From the NCBI GenBank assembly GCA_018374635.1, contig JAHAEW010000003.1, positions 1 to 64,000 of the forward strand: a stretch of DNA of 64,000 bases, in the 5' to 3' direction. The stretch is from Clostridiales bacterium. GTDB taxonomy: Bacteria; Bacillota; Clostridia; Oscillospirales; Oscillospiraceae. Below, in pieces: positions 8,425-16,262 of this stretch (position 1 is its first letter; the number at the start of each line of letters is the position of its first letter). Made by a program: the position numbers and the translations under genes. The notes beneath the pieces are model-generated. The model saw only the letters and a program-made list of their open reading frames with translations. It did not search any database and had not been told where the DNA came from.

Positions 8425-8604
8425 TGCAAGCGCCTCGCAGAGTTCCGCCGCCCGCAGGCGGCGGAATGAAGTGAGAGCGTGTTTTCCGGCGGCATGTACG
8501 TCGGAAAACACTCCCCTCAGGCCGCAAGCGTGCGCCCCAAAGGGGCGTGCGACGCCGCGGCCTGCATCCCCTTCTCAAAAATGCTCGCATTTTTGAGAAG
8601 GGGG
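8425..8604 (-). repeat. Four-hairpin dispersed element, copy A
   Basis: Copy A of a three-member family (others at 13472 and 36787). Hairpins with perfect stems: 8443-8452 with 8457-8466 (TTCCGCCGCC arm, loop CGCA); 8479-8488 with 8502-8511; 8518-8525 with 8557-8564; 8568-8584 with 8587-8603 (17 bp, 2-base loop). The last hairpin starts 24 bases after the stop codon of the cation efflux gene read on the minus strand. Strand is assigned by the adjacent upstream gene. The family keeps pairing while sequence changes between copies, which points to selection on RNA (or single-stranded DNA) structure. Confidence 0.85.
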
Positions 8605-8626
8605 TCGAAGCATTTCGACACGCGCC

Positions 8627-9796
8627 CTACTCCACATAGGCGTGGTCCACCTGGATGACGGCGTAGCAGTGGGGATCGTGCTCCCGGATGCGCTGCTGGA
8701 TGGCGGCGGCCAGGGCCTCATCCTCCATGGAGAAGTGGTGGGGGGCCACCACGTCGAAGATGAGGTTGGTGTGGTTGGGCCCCGCCGTCATACGGAAGTC
8801 GTGGATGGTCAGGCGCTCGTCCAGCTCCTTTACCTGCCGGGTCACCCACAGCCGGGTGCAGTTGACCCCCTCGTCCTCCGTGGCGATGGGGTCCATATGG
8901 GCCGAGGTCTCGATGCCGAACTTCTCCTTGAGCTCCCGCTCGATGTGGTCGATCACGTCGTGGGCCGCCATGATGTCGGCGTTCATGGGCACCTCCGCGT
9001 GGAAAGACATCATGGACCGCCCAGGGCCGTAGTCGTGGATGATGAGGTCGTGGATGCCCACCACCTCCGGATGGGCCAGGATGGTCTGTTCGATCTCCCG
9101 CACCAGGTCCCGGTCGGGCGTCTGCCCCAGGAGGGGGTCGACGGTATCCTTGGCCGCCTCCCACCCGGCCCGTAGGATGAAGAGGGCCACCAGCACGCCC
9201 ACCCAGCCGTCGATGGACACGCCGGTCACGGCCCCCACCACCGTCCCCAGCAGCACGGCACTGGTGGCCGCTGCGTCGGAGAGGGAGTCCGCGGCCGTGG
9301 CCGCCATGGCCGCCGAGCCGATGCGCCGGGAGAGGTCGCGGTTAAAAAAGCACATCCAGAGCTTCACGGCAATGGAGCACAGCAGGATGCCCGCCGACAC
9401 GACAGAGAAGGCCACCGGCTCGGGATGGAAGATCTTCTCAAGGGAGGACTTGCCCAGCTCCACCCCCACCAGCAGAATGAGCATGGACACCAGCAGACCC
9501 GCCAGATACTCGATCCGGCCGTGGCCGAAAGGGTGGTCATCATCGGCCTTCTGTCCGGCCAGACGGAAGCCCACCAGGGTCACCACCGAGGAGCCCGCGT
9601 CCGAGAGGTTGTTGAAGGCGTCGGCGGTGATGGAGATGGACCCGGTCAGCACCCCCGCGAAAAACTTTCCCGCCGAGAGCAGCAGGTTGAGAAAGATCCC
9701 AACGCCCCCTGAGAGCATCCCGTACCGCTCCCGCACCTGCGCATCCTGTACCTTCCCATAATCCCGGACAAACCGCCGGAGCAACTGTTCTGTCAT
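8627..9796 (-). CDS. Cation diffusion facilitator (CDF) efflux protein
   Basis: A 389-residue transporter with about six membrane segments in the first 220 residues. The metal site motifs are DAFNNLSDAGSS in the second helix and ADSLSDAAAT in the fifth, with the HPFGHGR signature between them. A cytoplasmic dimerisation domain follows (about 220-300), and about 90 extra residues at the C-terminus (from SAHMDPIATEDEG) make it longer than the usual 300-residue CDF. CDF proteins export Zn, Fe, Mn or Co in exchange for protons. DxxxD-type site composition (Asp/Asn/Asp) leaves the metal open. The long tail may be a second regulatory domain. Confidence 0.9.
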   Translation of the reverse strand: MTEQLLRRFVRDYGKVQDAQVRERYGMLSGGVGIFLNLLLSAGKFFAGVLTGSISITADAFNNLSDAGSSVVTLVGFRLAGQKADDDHPFGHGRIEYLAGLLVSMLILLVGVELGKSSLEKIFHPEPVAFSVVSAGILLCSIAVKLWMCFFNRDLSRRIGSAAMAATAADSLSDAAATSAVLLGTVVGAVTGVSIDGWVGVLVALFILRAGWEAAKDTVDPLLGQTPDRDLVREIEQTILAHPEVVGIHDLIIHDYGPGRSMMSFHAEVPMNADIMAAHDVIDHIERELKEKFGIETSAHMDPIATEDEGVNCTRLWVTRQVKELDERLTIHDFRMTAGPNHTNLIFDVVAPHHFSMEDEALAAAIQQRIREHDPHCYAVIQVDHAYVE

Positions 9797-9849
9797 GCCA
9801 TTTCCACTCCAAGTCGTTCTCTATATTTCTTCTGCTTGCTTAATGTATT

Positions 9850-9879
9850 ATTATAGCACAGAGGATGCGTTCCCGTCCA
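9850..9879 (-). promoter_or_regulatory. Promoter of the CDF gene
   Basis: Minus strand TGGACG (9874-9879), 18-base spacer, TATAAT (9850-9855), upstream of the start at 9796. Confidence 0.6.
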
Positions 9880-9901
9880 TGTTTTCCCATCCGGCCGGGC
9901 A

Positions 9902-9938
9902 GAAAAAGGCCGCGGACACCGTAGTGCCTGCGGCCTTC
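9902..9938 (-). terminator. Terminator after the LTA-synthase family gene
   Basis: Stem GGCCGCGG/CTGCGGCC-type near 9906-9937 followed on the minus strand by TTTTTCT, directly after the stop at 9947. Confidence 0.75.
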
Positions 9939-9946
9939 GTGGTAGA

Positions 9947-11842
9947 TTACTCGCCGGTATCCAGGGTGTAGAAGTCCTCCGGACGGCTCCCCTTGTCAAA
10001 AATGTTGCAGTACTCCAGGATGCGGTACTCGGCCAGGCTCTCCCGGGCGTAGTCGGGCAGCTCCTCCCAGTGCTCCTCGGCCGTCCAGTCGCCGTCCCGG
10101 TCCAGGTAGCCCACCGGGTTGATGACGGGCAGGTCCTCCCACAGGGAGAGAAGGAAGTCCTGATACCCGGTGGTGGGCAGGCCCGCCGTCTCCATCAGCA
10201 GGGCCGAGAGGTAGTTGAGGGAGAGGGTCACGTCCTGCTGCTCCGGGATGTCGTAATTGGCCCAGATCACAAAGGGGACGATCTGCTTTTTCTCCGCCGT
10301 GTCGGTGTCCAGGGCCTCCACCTCGCCGCCCAGGGCCTCGGTGTAGAAGTTGGTGGCCACCTGGGGCTGGTGGTCGCCGAACATACAGATCATGGTGGGC
10401 TCCTCCACCTGGGAGAAGTAGTCGATCAGGTACTCAAAGGCCTGGTCGCTCTGATAGACCAGGTTGAGGTACTGGTCCACCGTGCGGAAGCGGCCCTCAT
10501 ATGCTCCGGTGAGGTGGACCTCCTCCGGGAGGTTGGTCCACTCGCCGGTGTAGGCGCTGTGGTTCTGCATGGTCACGTTGAATAGGAAGAGGGGCTGCCC
10601 CTCCTCCTTGGCCTCATAGCGGGCGATGAGGTTTTCGTAGTTGGCCCGGTCGGAGAGGTATTCCCGGATGATGTCGCTCTCGTCGTAGTCGAAGTCCTCC
10701 AGGAAATACTGCTCGTCAAAGCCGTAGTCGTTGTAGACGGCCACCCGGTTCCAGCCGGAGGAGTAGTAGGGGTGCATGGCCACCGTGGCATACCCCAGGG
10801 ACTCCATCTGCCCGGCCAGGGATGGATCCCCCTGCCCCACGTACATGTGGTAGGGCACCGTGCCCGCGGGCAGGAAGGTGACGGTGTTGCCGGTGAGGAA
10901 CTCATACTCCGAGTTGGCGGTGGTCCCGCCGAACACAGAGGAGAAGGCCCAGCCCTTCACCGTGTTCTCCTCCAGGCTGTGGAGGAAGGGCATGGGGTCC
11001 TGATTGGTCTCCACCCCCGGGATGACGCTCAGATCGGAGAGGGACTCGTTCATCACCACGATCAGGTTTACCGGGCGGGTAATCCCGTCGGTCGAGGCGC
11101 TCACGGCGGCTTCCTCCGAGGGGTGCTCCTCCGCCAGAGTGGTGAGGGCGTCCCTGCCGTACCCGTCGGGGGCCTTCACCCGGCTGTACCGGAGGCACAG
11201 GCTGAAATTCAGGGCCAGCCCATTGCCCCGGGTGGTCCACATGGAGGGGGAGATCCCCGCGTCCGAGACCGCGTTGGTGCAGAAAAAGAAGTAGAGGAAG
11301 GCCCCGGACCCGGCCAGCGTGGACAGGAAGAGCTTCCAGGAGAACCGCTGCCGCTCCGCCGGGGCGGGCAGCAGGGAGAGCACGCCGATGAAGAGGGCCA
11401 CGCACAGTCCGGTCAGCACCATCATCAGGTCCGGGGTGTAGTTGTAGTTGCCCGCCACATTCAGCGCCGTGCGGATGGTGACGATGTCCCCCGGGAAGAG
11501 GGTGCGCCCCCGGAAAGCGATGGCATAGCGGTTGACGATCCCGATGGCCCAGGCGAGGATCATGGCAACCTTGGTGGCCCGGTCCCGGCGGCCCAGGACA
11601 AAGTAGAAAAAGAAGGCCCCCAGATAGTACCACACCAGGTTGAGGGCCACCTGAAGGGGGGTAAAGCTCCCCCAGGGCTGATTATAGTTGAGAACCTCCA
11701 CCAGGCTGTACGAGACAAGAGGTCCCACCGCAAAGGCCAGCCGGGAGAGCCAGGCCGCCCGGGACGGCTCCAGGGCCAGCTTCGGCCAGCGGGGACGCGC
11801 CTTCCGGCCGGTATGACGTTTCGGTTTTGTGGGCATGTTCAT
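9947..11842 (-). CDS. LTA synthase family membrane sulfatase-fold protein
   Basis: A 631-residue protein. A basic N-terminus precedes about five membrane segments (to about residue 215), then an extracellular alkaline-phosphatase/sulfatase-fold domain. It begins with NLIVVMNESLSDLSVIPG, where Asn-Glu-Ser matches the metal-binding start of LtaS/MdoB enzymes, then GGTTANSEYEFLTG carrying the catalytic-type Thr, and later CMFGDHQPQ with metal-binding Asp-His. Such enzymes transfer glycerol phosphate to lipoteichoic acid or glycans. ATG 11842 or 11836 (MNMPTKPKRH) is preferred over the longer frame. It is flanked by its own promoter and terminator, so likely a single-gene unit. Confidence 0.88.
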   Translation of the reverse strand: MNMPTKPKRHTGRKARPRWPKLALEPSRAAWLSRLAFAVGPLVSYSLVEVLNYNQPWGSFTPLQVALNLVWYYLGAFFFYFVLGRRDRATKVAMILAWAIGIVNRYAIAFRGRTLFPGDIVTIRTALNVAGNYNYTPDLMMVLTGLCVALFIGVLSLLPAPAERQRFSWKLFLSTLAGSGAFLYFFFCTNAVSDAGISPSMWTTRGNGLALNFSLCLRYSRVKAPDGYGRDALTTLAEEHPSEEAAVSASTDGITRPVNLIVVMNESLSDLSVIPGVETNQDPMPFLHSLEENTVKGWAFSSVFGGTTANSEYEFLTGNTVTFLPAGTVPYHMYVGQGDPSLAGQMESLGYATVAMHPYYSSGWNRVAVYNDYGFDEQYFLEDFDYDESDIIREYLSDRANYENLIARYEAKEEGQPLFLFNVTMQNHSAYTGEWTNLPEEVHLTGAYEGRFRTVDQYLNLVYQSDQAFEYLIDYFSQVEEPTMICMFGDHQPQVATNFYTEALGGEVEALDTDTAEKKQIVPFVIWANYDIPEQQDVTLSLNYLSALLMETAGLPTTGYQDFLLSLWEDLPVINPVGYLDRDGDWTAEEHWEELPDYARESLAEYRILEYCNIFDKGSRPEDFYTLDTGE

Positions 11843-11884
11843 CCGTTCTTCCACTCGGCTCCTCTCGAATTTGATTTTTTCTGT

Positions 11885-11914
11885 ATCATACTCCCTCAAA
11901 AGCGGGATGTGCAA
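11885..11914 (-). promoter_or_regulatory. Promoter of the LTA-synthase family gene
   Basis: Minus strand TTGCAC (11909-11914), 18-base spacer, TATGAT (11885-11890). Confidence 0.6.
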
Positions 11915-11952
11915 GGGGATTTTGCACAGATCGGCCATCCTTCATAAAATCT

Positions 11953-12534
11953 TCACAATTCCCGGAGGCGCAGGGGCGGCCCCTCCAGATGGACCACGCG
12001 GTCGGCCAGGGCCAGAACCCCCTCCTCGTGGCTGGAGAGGAGCACCGGTTTTCCCAGCGCCCGGATGCGCTCCAGAATGCGCCCGGCGCGCTCCTTGTCC
12101 ACGCCGGTGAAGGGCTCGTCCAGCAGGTACACCCCGCCCTCGCAGGCCAGGGCCCGGGCCAGGGCCAGCCGCCGCCGCATCCCGCCCGAGAGGACCTGGA
12201 TGGGCCGGTCCTCCTCCCCCTCCAGCTCCACCAGGGAGAGGAACTTCCCCACCTCCTGCCGCCGCTCCCGGGGGAGCACGTCGGCGATCTGCTCACCGGT
12301 CCGGCGCCAGGGGAAGAGGCGGTCCTCCTGGAAGAGGAGCACTGCCTCTCCCGGCAAGGTGAAGCCCCCCTCCTCGGCCCGCTCAAACCCGGCCAGGGCG
12401 CGCAGCAGGGTGGTCTTTCCGCAGCCCGACGGCCCGGCCAGGGCCGTGATCCCCTCCCCGGGGAGCGTGAGGGAGAAGGAATCCAGCACCCGCTTCTCCC
12501 CAAAGGATACGGTCAGCTCACAGATCCGCAGCAT
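11953..12534 (-). CDS. ABC transporter ATP-binding protein, NitT/TauT type
   Basis: A 193-residue ATPase, short for the family (usually 240-260). Walker A is GPSGCGKTT, the Q-loop is LLFQEDRLFPW, the signature is LSGGMRRRLALARALA and Walker B is VYLLDEPFTGVD, followed by the H-loop SSHEEGVLALADR. The RLFPW after the Q-loop is typical of SsuB/TauB-type partners. It energises import with the permease whose 3' end overlaps its start by about 17 bases. ATG 12534 (MLRICELTVSF) is preferred. The substrate is probably a sulfonate, nitrate-like ion or thiamine precursor; the sequence does not decide. Confidence 0.9.
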   Translation of the reverse strand: MLRICELTVSFGEKRVLDSFSLTLPGEGITALAGPSGCGKTTLLRALAGFERAEEGGFTLPGEAVLLFQEDRLFPWRRTGEQIADVLPRERRQEVGKFLSLVELEGEEDRPIQVLSGGMRRRLALARALACEGGVYLLDEPFTGVDKERAGRILERIRALGKPVLLSSHEEGVLALADRVVHLEGPPLRLREL

Positions 12535-13303
12535 GGCTTCCCCTCCTCTCCACACGGCTCAGCAAGGCCCCCAGCAGCCCCTCCAGGGCGAAGCTCAGGA
12601 CCAGCACCACCGCCGTCCATGCGAACAGAGCCGGGGTCTCCAGATAGATCTTGGAGTAGTACACCTGGGTGCCGATGGCCAGCCGGGGCACGCACAGTAC
12701 CTCGGCCGCCACCCCGGACTTCCAGGCCAATCCCAGGGCGGTGTGGCAGCCGCTGGCAAAGTAGGGCAGCACCGATGGAAGGTAGACCAGGCGCACCCGC
12801 TTCCAGCGGCCGAAGCGGTAGGCTCGGGCGGCCTCCAGCAGCAGGGGGTCGGTCTGGGTAATGCCCCGGCTCACGTTCCCCCACACCACCGGCAGCACCA
12901 TCAGGGCGGACACCACCACCGGCACCTGTCCGGTGGGAGCCCATAGGATGACCAGCAGGATAAAGGAGGCCACCGGCGTGGCCCGGATGACCCTCACTGC
13001 CGGGGCCAGAAGGAGCTCCGCCCAGCCCCAGGCGCTGGTGCACACCGCCAGGATAGTTCCCAGGCATATGCCCGCAAGCAGTCCGCCAAAGATCCGCCCC
13101 AGGCTGGCAAGAGCTGTCTGCCAGAACTCTGCCGTGCCCATCAGCTCCAGCAGGGTGCGCCCCACCAGGAGGGGCGGGGGCAGGAAGAGGGCGGTGCTCT
13201 CCAGCCCCTTGGCCCACAGGAGATACCATACCGCCCCCTGCCAGAGCAGCAGCCAGAACAGCGCCGGCAGGAGCACCCGCCTGGCCAGACGGCGCAGCTT
13301 CAT
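12518..13303 (-). CDS. ABC transporter permease, NitT/TauT type
   Basis: A 261-residue membrane protein with about six helices. The cytoplasmic coupling loop has EAARAYRFGRWKRVRLVYLPSVLPY, the EAA-like motif of binding-protein-dependent permeases. The ATG at 13303 follows AAGGGAGGGAG. It lies 354 bases downstream of the substrate-binding protein gene, and that gap is filled by copy B of the four-hairpin element, so the transporter operon is interrupted by the element. Its stop overlaps the ATPase start. The family imports small anions such as sulfonates or precursors; exact substrate unknown. Confidence 0.9.
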   Translation of the reverse strand: MKLRRLARRVLLPALFWLLLWQGAVWYLLWAKGLESTALFLPPPLLVGRTLLELMGTAEFWQTALASLGRIFGGLLAGICLGTILAVCTSAWGWAELLLAPAVRVIRATPVASFILLVILWAPTGQVPVVVSALMVLPVVWGNVSRGITQTDPLLLEAARAYRFGRWKRVRLVYLPSVLPYFASGCHTALGLAWKSGVAAEVLCVPRLAIGTQVYYSKIYLETPALFAWTAVVLVLSFALEGLLGALLSRVERRGSHAADL

Positions 13304-13471
13304 CCCTCTCCCTCCCTTCTTCACCGTACAAACAAGAGATAGTATACCGACCCCCCGGGGGAAAGGCAAGCATTTTATCCTCTTTCCCCCCTGGAACAAA
13401 ACGGGCGCCCCGGGGACCGCCTGGTCCGCCGGGGCGCCGTAGCGTTTTGGTTTGCTGTCTGGTCTGTGCTC

Positions 13472-13646
13472 AGCCGCAAACGCCTCGCAGAGTTCCGCCG
13501 TCCGCAGACGGCGGAACAGGGTGTAATCGTTTTTTCAAGGACATGCGCCTTGAAAAAACACTTCTCAGACCGCAAGTGTGCGAGCGTATGCGAGTGCATG
13601 CGGCGGTCTGCATCCTTCTCTCAAAAACGCCTGCGTTTTTGAGAAG
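13472..13646 (-). repeat. Four-hairpin dispersed element, copy B
   Basis: Hairpins: 13493-13502 with 13507-13516 (TTCCGCCGTC arm, loop CGCA); 13529-13539 with 13549-13559 (GTTTTTTCAAG arm); 13566-13573 with 13603-13610 (CAGACCGC arm); 13619-13630 with 13633-13644 (loop CT). Compared with copies A and C, paired positions change together: CAAG/CTTG replaces CCG/CGG in hairpin 2, GA/TC replaces GG/CC in hairpin 3, and ACGC/GCGT replaces ATGC/GCAT in hairpin 4. It begins 10 bases after the stop of the substrate-binding protein gene and lies inside the ABC transporter operon. Confidence 0.87.
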
Positions 13647-13656
13647 CCGAAGGCTG

Positions 13657-14688
13657 TCAGGGGATATAGAAGAATCCGTCGTCCGGGATGCCGCCGCCGA
13701 TGGAGGCGGGGTCGGCCTGGAAGAGCACCTCATAGTAGGAGTTGATGTCCAGCATGTCCGACCCGGTGATGCACACCAGGTTGGCCTGGGGGATGGCTGC
13801 CTTGGCAATGGGGAGCTTGGGCACGATGCCCGCGTCCACCACCATTTGGGCCGCCTCGTCGCTCCCCTCGGCAATGAAGGCGATGGACTCGGCGTACTCG
13901 GTCAGGAAATCCTCCACCGCCTGGGGATGCTCCTCGATGAAGTCCTTCCGGGCCACCACGCAGCCCATGGTGAAGGTGCCGCCTGCGCCGCTCTCCTCCC
14001 AGGCGTCATTGAAGTCCAGCGCCAGACGCACGTCGGGATTCTGCATGGTCACCGCCGTGGCCGCCGGGACGGGGAGCATGGCCAGCTCTGCCTCGCCGGA
14101 GGCCATCAGGGTCTGCACTTCCTCGGAGGTTTTCCACACGATGTTCACATCGCTCTCAGGGTCCAGGCCGTTCTGCTCCAGGAGATAGCGCAGCACGTAC
14201 TCCGGGTTGGCCCCCTGTCCGGTGGCGTAGAGGGTCTTCCCCGCCAGGTCGGCCATGGAGTGCACCGTATCCCCGTTCTCCAGAATGTAGAGCACGCCCA
14301 GGGTGTTGAGGGCCAGCATCTGGATGTTCCCCGTTTTCTGGTAGAGGTTGGCCGCCACATTGGTGGGCAGGGCGGCGATGTCCACCTCGCCCTTCCCCAG
14401 CTTGGCGGTCAGGTCGGTGGGCTGGGAGGCCACCTCCACCTGGTAGTCATTGCGGGTCTCCCCCGCCAGATTATCCGAAATCAGCTTGGCCGCGCCCATG
14501 CCGGTGGGGCCGTTGAGCATGGCCAGTCTTACCTCCGTGCGCTCGCTCTCCTGGGTGGGCGCCGGGGTGGCGCTGCTCTCAGGCGCGGGCGTGGCGGTGG
14601 GAGCGGGCTCTCCCCCGCCGCATCCCGCCAGCAGGGTCATGCTCAGGGCCAGGCTCAGGGCCAGGGCCGTCCATCGCTTGCTCTTCAT
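13657..14688 (-). CDS. ABC transporter substrate-binding lipoprotein, NMT1/SsuA-like
   Basis: A 343-residue lipoprotein. The lipobox TLLAGC gives lipidated Cys23; a low-complexity Pro/Thr/Ala linker follows to about residue 60. The mature domain has a periplasmic-binding-protein II fold with LAMLNGPTGMGAAKLI, the GEVDIAALPTNVAANLY segment and GKTLYATGQGANPEYVLRYLL, typical of the NMT1/SsuA/TauA group. It delivers the solute to the permease encoded downstream. The ATG at 14688 starts a clean signal peptide; a longer upstream frame is unlikely. It has its own TTGACA promoter. The substrate is not identified. Confidence 0.9.
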   Translation of the reverse strand: MKSKRWTALALSLALSMTLLAGCGGGEPAPTATPAPESSATPAPTQESERTEVRLAMLNGPTGMGAAKLISDNLAGETRNDYQVEVASQPTDLTAKLGKGEVDIAALPTNVAANLYQKTGNIQMLALNTLGVLYILENGDTVHSMADLAGKTLYATGQGANPEYVLRYLLEQNGLDPESDVNIVWKTSEEVQTLMASGEAELAMLPVPAATAVTMQNPDVRLALDFNDAWEESGAGGTFTMGCVVARKDFIEEHPQAVEDFLTEYAESIAFIAEGSDEAAQMVVDAGIVPKLPIAKAAIPQANLVCITGSDMLDINSYYEVLFQADPASIGGGIPDDGFFYIP

Positions 14689-14743
14689 GGTATCATCACG
14701 TTCCTTTCCAGTTCCTCGCCCTTCCCTTGGAAGGGCTCTTTGC

Positions 14744-14772
14744 ACTCTACTCCCTTTTTCTCCCGCTGTCAA
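14744..14772 (-). promoter_or_regulatory. Promoter of the substrate-binding protein gene
   Basis: Minus strand TTGACA (14767-14772), 17-base spacer, TAGAGT (14744-14749). The leader holds a GCCCTTCC/GGGAAGGGC hairpin. Confidence 0.6.
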
Positions 14773-14852
14773 GCCGCTTTGCCCCCGTTCCGGGACGGGA
14801 GGGGCCTCCATGGCATACCATGGTATAGGCTCACAGAAAGGAGGCTATCCTA

Positions 14853-15035
14853 ATGGTCAGACCACCCATTCCCGGCCCGGACGGCATTTCCCCCGGAGGC
14901 CCCCCTCCCGCGCCCGATCCGGTGGACCTGCGCATCTTGGAGACGCTGCTGGAGGAGAAACTGCTCCTCCTGGAGCTCCTGGAGGCCGTTCAGGCCCTGA
15001 CTACCGCCATTTTGGCCCGCCTGACCCGGACCTGA
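14853..15035 (+). CDS. Small proline/leucine-rich protein, 60 aa
   Basis: A 60-residue protein preceded by AAAGGAGG with ideal spacing to the ATG at 14853, which makes a real gene likely. Residues 1-24 are Pro/Gly-rich (PPIPGPDGISPGGPPPAP); residues 25-58 form a leucine-rich amphipathic helix (ETLLEEKLLLLELLEAVQAL) that could be a coiled coil or bind a partner. There is no signal peptide. It lies upstream of and divergent from the transporter operon, and just before the LCP gene on the same strand. I do not recognise a family. Confidence 0.6.
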   Translation: MVRPPIPGPDGISPGGPPPAPDPVDLRILETLLEEKLLLLELLEAVQALTTAILARLTRT

Positions 15036-15078
15036 TCCCCCGCTGTACATAAAACTTTCGCTTTTTCCCAACTTCCGC

Positions 15079-15107
15079 TTGCCGAATGTGCCGGTATTCG
15101 CTATACT
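15079..15107 (+). promoter_or_regulatory. Promoter of the LCP gene
   Basis: TTGCCG (15079-15084), 17-base spacer, TATACT (15102-15107), plus strand, 60 bases before the ATG at 15167. Confidence 0.6.
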
Positions 15108-15166
15108 ATCCTCTGTCGATTGTTGACATAACGATTTACTCTGAGAGAAAGGGGCCGATCGCTCCC

Positions 15167-16195
15167 ATGGGAAAGCGCGTCCAAAAATACCGCCAGCCCT
15201 CCCGCCTGTTTCTGCTGGGCAGGCTCTTATACCGTCTCCTGGTGGTCCTCTCCGTCCTGGTGGTCCTGCTCTTCTGCGCCTATCAGCTCCTGCGGCAGAA
15301 GCCCGGCCAGGCCTCCGGCCCGGCTCCCAGCGCCGTTCTCCCCTCCGCCCAGCCCAGCGGGGAGCTCACCCCCACCGGCTTAGAGCGGAAAAAGGACACC
15401 TGGACCTTCCTGCTGGCCGCCAGCGACCAGGCCAGCGGCAACGCCGACACCATCATGGTGGGCATGTACGACACGGTGAACCAGAAGGCCGGTCTGGTCT
15501 CCATCCCCCGGGACACCATCTACCACGGCACCCGGCCCGACGGGGGACACTACTATAAAATCAACTCCACCTACGCCTACTACGGGGCCAAGGGCATGCA
15601 GGAGGCGGTCTCCGAGCTGCTGGGCATCCCGGTGGACCACTATGTGACCATCGACCTGGCCGGGTTTGAGGCCATCGTAAACGCCGTGGACGGGGTGGAC
15701 TTTGAAATCCCGGTGCCCATGAGCTACGACGACCCCACCCAGGACCTGCACATCCACTTCCAGCCGGGCATGACCCACCTGGACGGGCAGGAGGCCATGG
15801 AGGTCTGCCGCTTCCGGCACAACAACTTCAACGAGGCCCAGGTGGCCTACACCGATGTGGACCGCACCCGCACCCAGCAGGAGATCCTCACCCTGATCGC
15901 AAAAAAGGTCCTCTCCCAGCCCCAGAAGGTGGGCGAGTATGTGGAGATCTTCTCGGAATACATCGACACCGACCTGTCCCTGGGTGAGATGCTCTGGTTT
16001 GTGGAGCCCGCCCTGGGATTCGACCTGGCCAATCTCTCCACCGCCACCCTCCCGGGGGACGGTACGGTCACCTACAAGGGCTGGACCTACTGCTACCAGC
16101 TGGAGCAGGAGGAGTCCCTCGCCATCATCAACGAGATGATCAACCCCTACACCACCCCCGTCACCCTGAACATGGTGACCATGCCGCAGAAATAG
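15167..16195 (+). CDS. LytR-CpsA-Psr (LCP) family wall glycopolymer ligase
   Basis: A 342-residue membrane-anchored protein. A basic N-terminus and one helix (about 17-40) are followed by a linker and the LCP domain: FLLAASDQASGNADTIMVGMYD, then GLVSIPRDTIYHG with the Ser-Ile-Pro-Arg-Asp motif, NSTYAYYGAKGM and a late AMEVCRFRHN in place of the usual LxYvRxR motif. LCP enzymes attach teichoic acids or capsule to peptidoglycan outside the membrane. The ATG at 15167 is preceded by GAGAAAGGGG. A strong terminator follows at 16201. It stands alone between the small-protein gene and tyrA. Confidence 0.92.
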   Translation: MGKRVQKYRQPSRLFLLGRLLYRLLVVLSVLVVLLFCAYQLLRQKPGQASGPAPSAVLPSAQPSGELTPTGLERKKDTWTFLLAASDQASGNADTIMVGMYDTVNQKAGLVSIPRDTIYHGTRPDGGHYYKINSTYAYYGAKGMQEAVSELLGIPVDHYVTIDLAGFEAIVNAVDGVDFEIPVPMSYDDPTQDLHIHFQPGMTHLDGQEAMEVCRFRHNNFNEAQVAYTDVDRTRTQQEILTLIAKKVLSQPQKVGEYVEIFSEYIDTDLSLGEMLWFVEPALGFDLANLSTATLPGDGTVTYKGWTYCYQLEQEESLAIINEMINPYTTPVTLNMVTMPQK

Positions 16196-16200
16196 AATCA

Positions 16201-16236
16201 ACGGGCTGCCGCGCTGTCTGCGGCAGCCCGTTTTTC
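16201..16236 (+). terminator. Terminator after the LCP gene
   Basis: A 12-bp stem (ACGGGCTGCCGC with its complement) followed by a T5 run on the plus strand; the same stem lies 27 bases beyond the tyrA stop on the minus strand. Confidence 0.85.
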
Positions 16237-16262
16237 CTGTAAATCCGCTGCATTTTTTAGAC

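Noticed and set aside
8235..8495. Short minus-strand frame inside element copy A (and similar ones in copies B and C)
   Set aside because: The similar peptides in the three copies arise from the conserved hairpin sequence; starts lack ribosome sites and frames differ between copies.
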